Shown here: piece after piece, positions 37,383-37,513 of the stretch
How positions within the stretch are numbered: position 1 is the first letter of the stretch
Layout: each line of letters starts with the position of its first letter
Assembly: GCA_003339415.1 (NCBI GenBank)
Contig: PDHQ01000316.1
Coordinates: 1-37,513, forward strand
Length of the DNA stretch: 37,513 nucleotides
From: Ophiocordyceps camponoti-saundersi (nom. inval.)
Lineage: Eukaryota; Ascomycota; Sordariomycetes; Hypocreales; Ophiocordycipitaceae
Direction of reading: 5' to 3'
The notes under the pieces: generated by a model
What the model was told of the DNA's origin: nothing
The model's database searches: none
What the model saw: only the letters and a program-made list of their open reading frames with translations
Made by a program: the position numbers and the translations under genes

Positions 37383-37513
37383 ATTTTATTTTATTTATTT
37401 TATTTATTTTATTTATTTTATTTATTTTATTTATTTTATTTATTTTATTTATTTTATTTATTTTATTTATTTTATTTATTTTATTTATTTTATTTATTTT
37501 ATTTATTTTATTT
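37383..37513. repeat. 9-bp minisatellite (ATTTATTTT)n, cut by window edge
   Basis: About 14 near-perfect copies of the 9-base unit attta-tttt run to the end of the window. The array lies outside the elements recognised here and is not related to the (ATT)n tracts. Confidence 0.96.

Noticed and set aside
37383..37513. Telomere-like tandem array at the window end
   Set aside because: The 9-base A/T unit has no G-rich strand and does not resemble the TTAGGG-type repeats of filamentous fungi. It is a plain minisatellite.

Overview
This window looks like a gene-empty, AT-rich compartment of a filamentous ascomycete (Pezizomycotina) genome that has been heavily mutated by repeat-induced point mutation (RIP). 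The dinucleotides CpA and TpG are almost absent on both strands, TpA is everywhere, and CpG survives in scattered GC islets (gcgc, acgcgt, ccgg). That is the footprint of C-to-T change at CpA. I see no intact protein gene, tRNA, rRNA or CRISPR. Almost everything I can explain is a dead transposon, and most coding relics have stops where RIP would turn Gln or Trp codons into TAA or TAG.

I name four repeat families here for convenience. Family C is an LTR element with 507-508 bp LTRs, a noncoding-looking interior of about 2.6-2.7 kb and a central (ATT)n tract. It occurs as complete copies at 10243-13998 (+) and 15448-19050 (-), both with perfect 5-bp target duplications, and as a partial LTR-sharing array at 1-3610. 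Family B is a 1.87-kb element with variable 11-20 bp target duplications and an (ATT)n end, probably a non-LTR element. It occurs complete at 5097-6969, at 23406-25272 and at 14731-20207 (split by C), truncated at 1180-1503, and broken at about 30305-31202 and 33668-34138. Family D is a Ty3/gypsy-type element at 20808 to about 27060 (+, split by B) and 34141-37270 (-). The fourth is a Copia-like fragment (LTR, leader, gag) at about 31310-33480. A further gag/ORF1-like relic lies at about 28200-29700, and two unassigned coding relics lie at about 3720-5060 and 9240-10090.

The nesting gives relative ages. An old relic sequence (6990-10242, 14004-14715, 20223-20807) received C1 at 10243 and B at 14731; that B copy was later split by C2 at 15448. 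D1 was split by B at 23406. C1 and C2 face each other as a large inverted repeat, and D1 and D2 form a second one. The window starts inside an (ATT)n tract and ends inside a 9-bp minisatellite.

Coordinates of LTRs and target duplications come from direct base matching and are firm to within about 1-3 bases. Edges of coding relics are approximate. Family names for relics rest on translating with stops tolerated, not on any database search.
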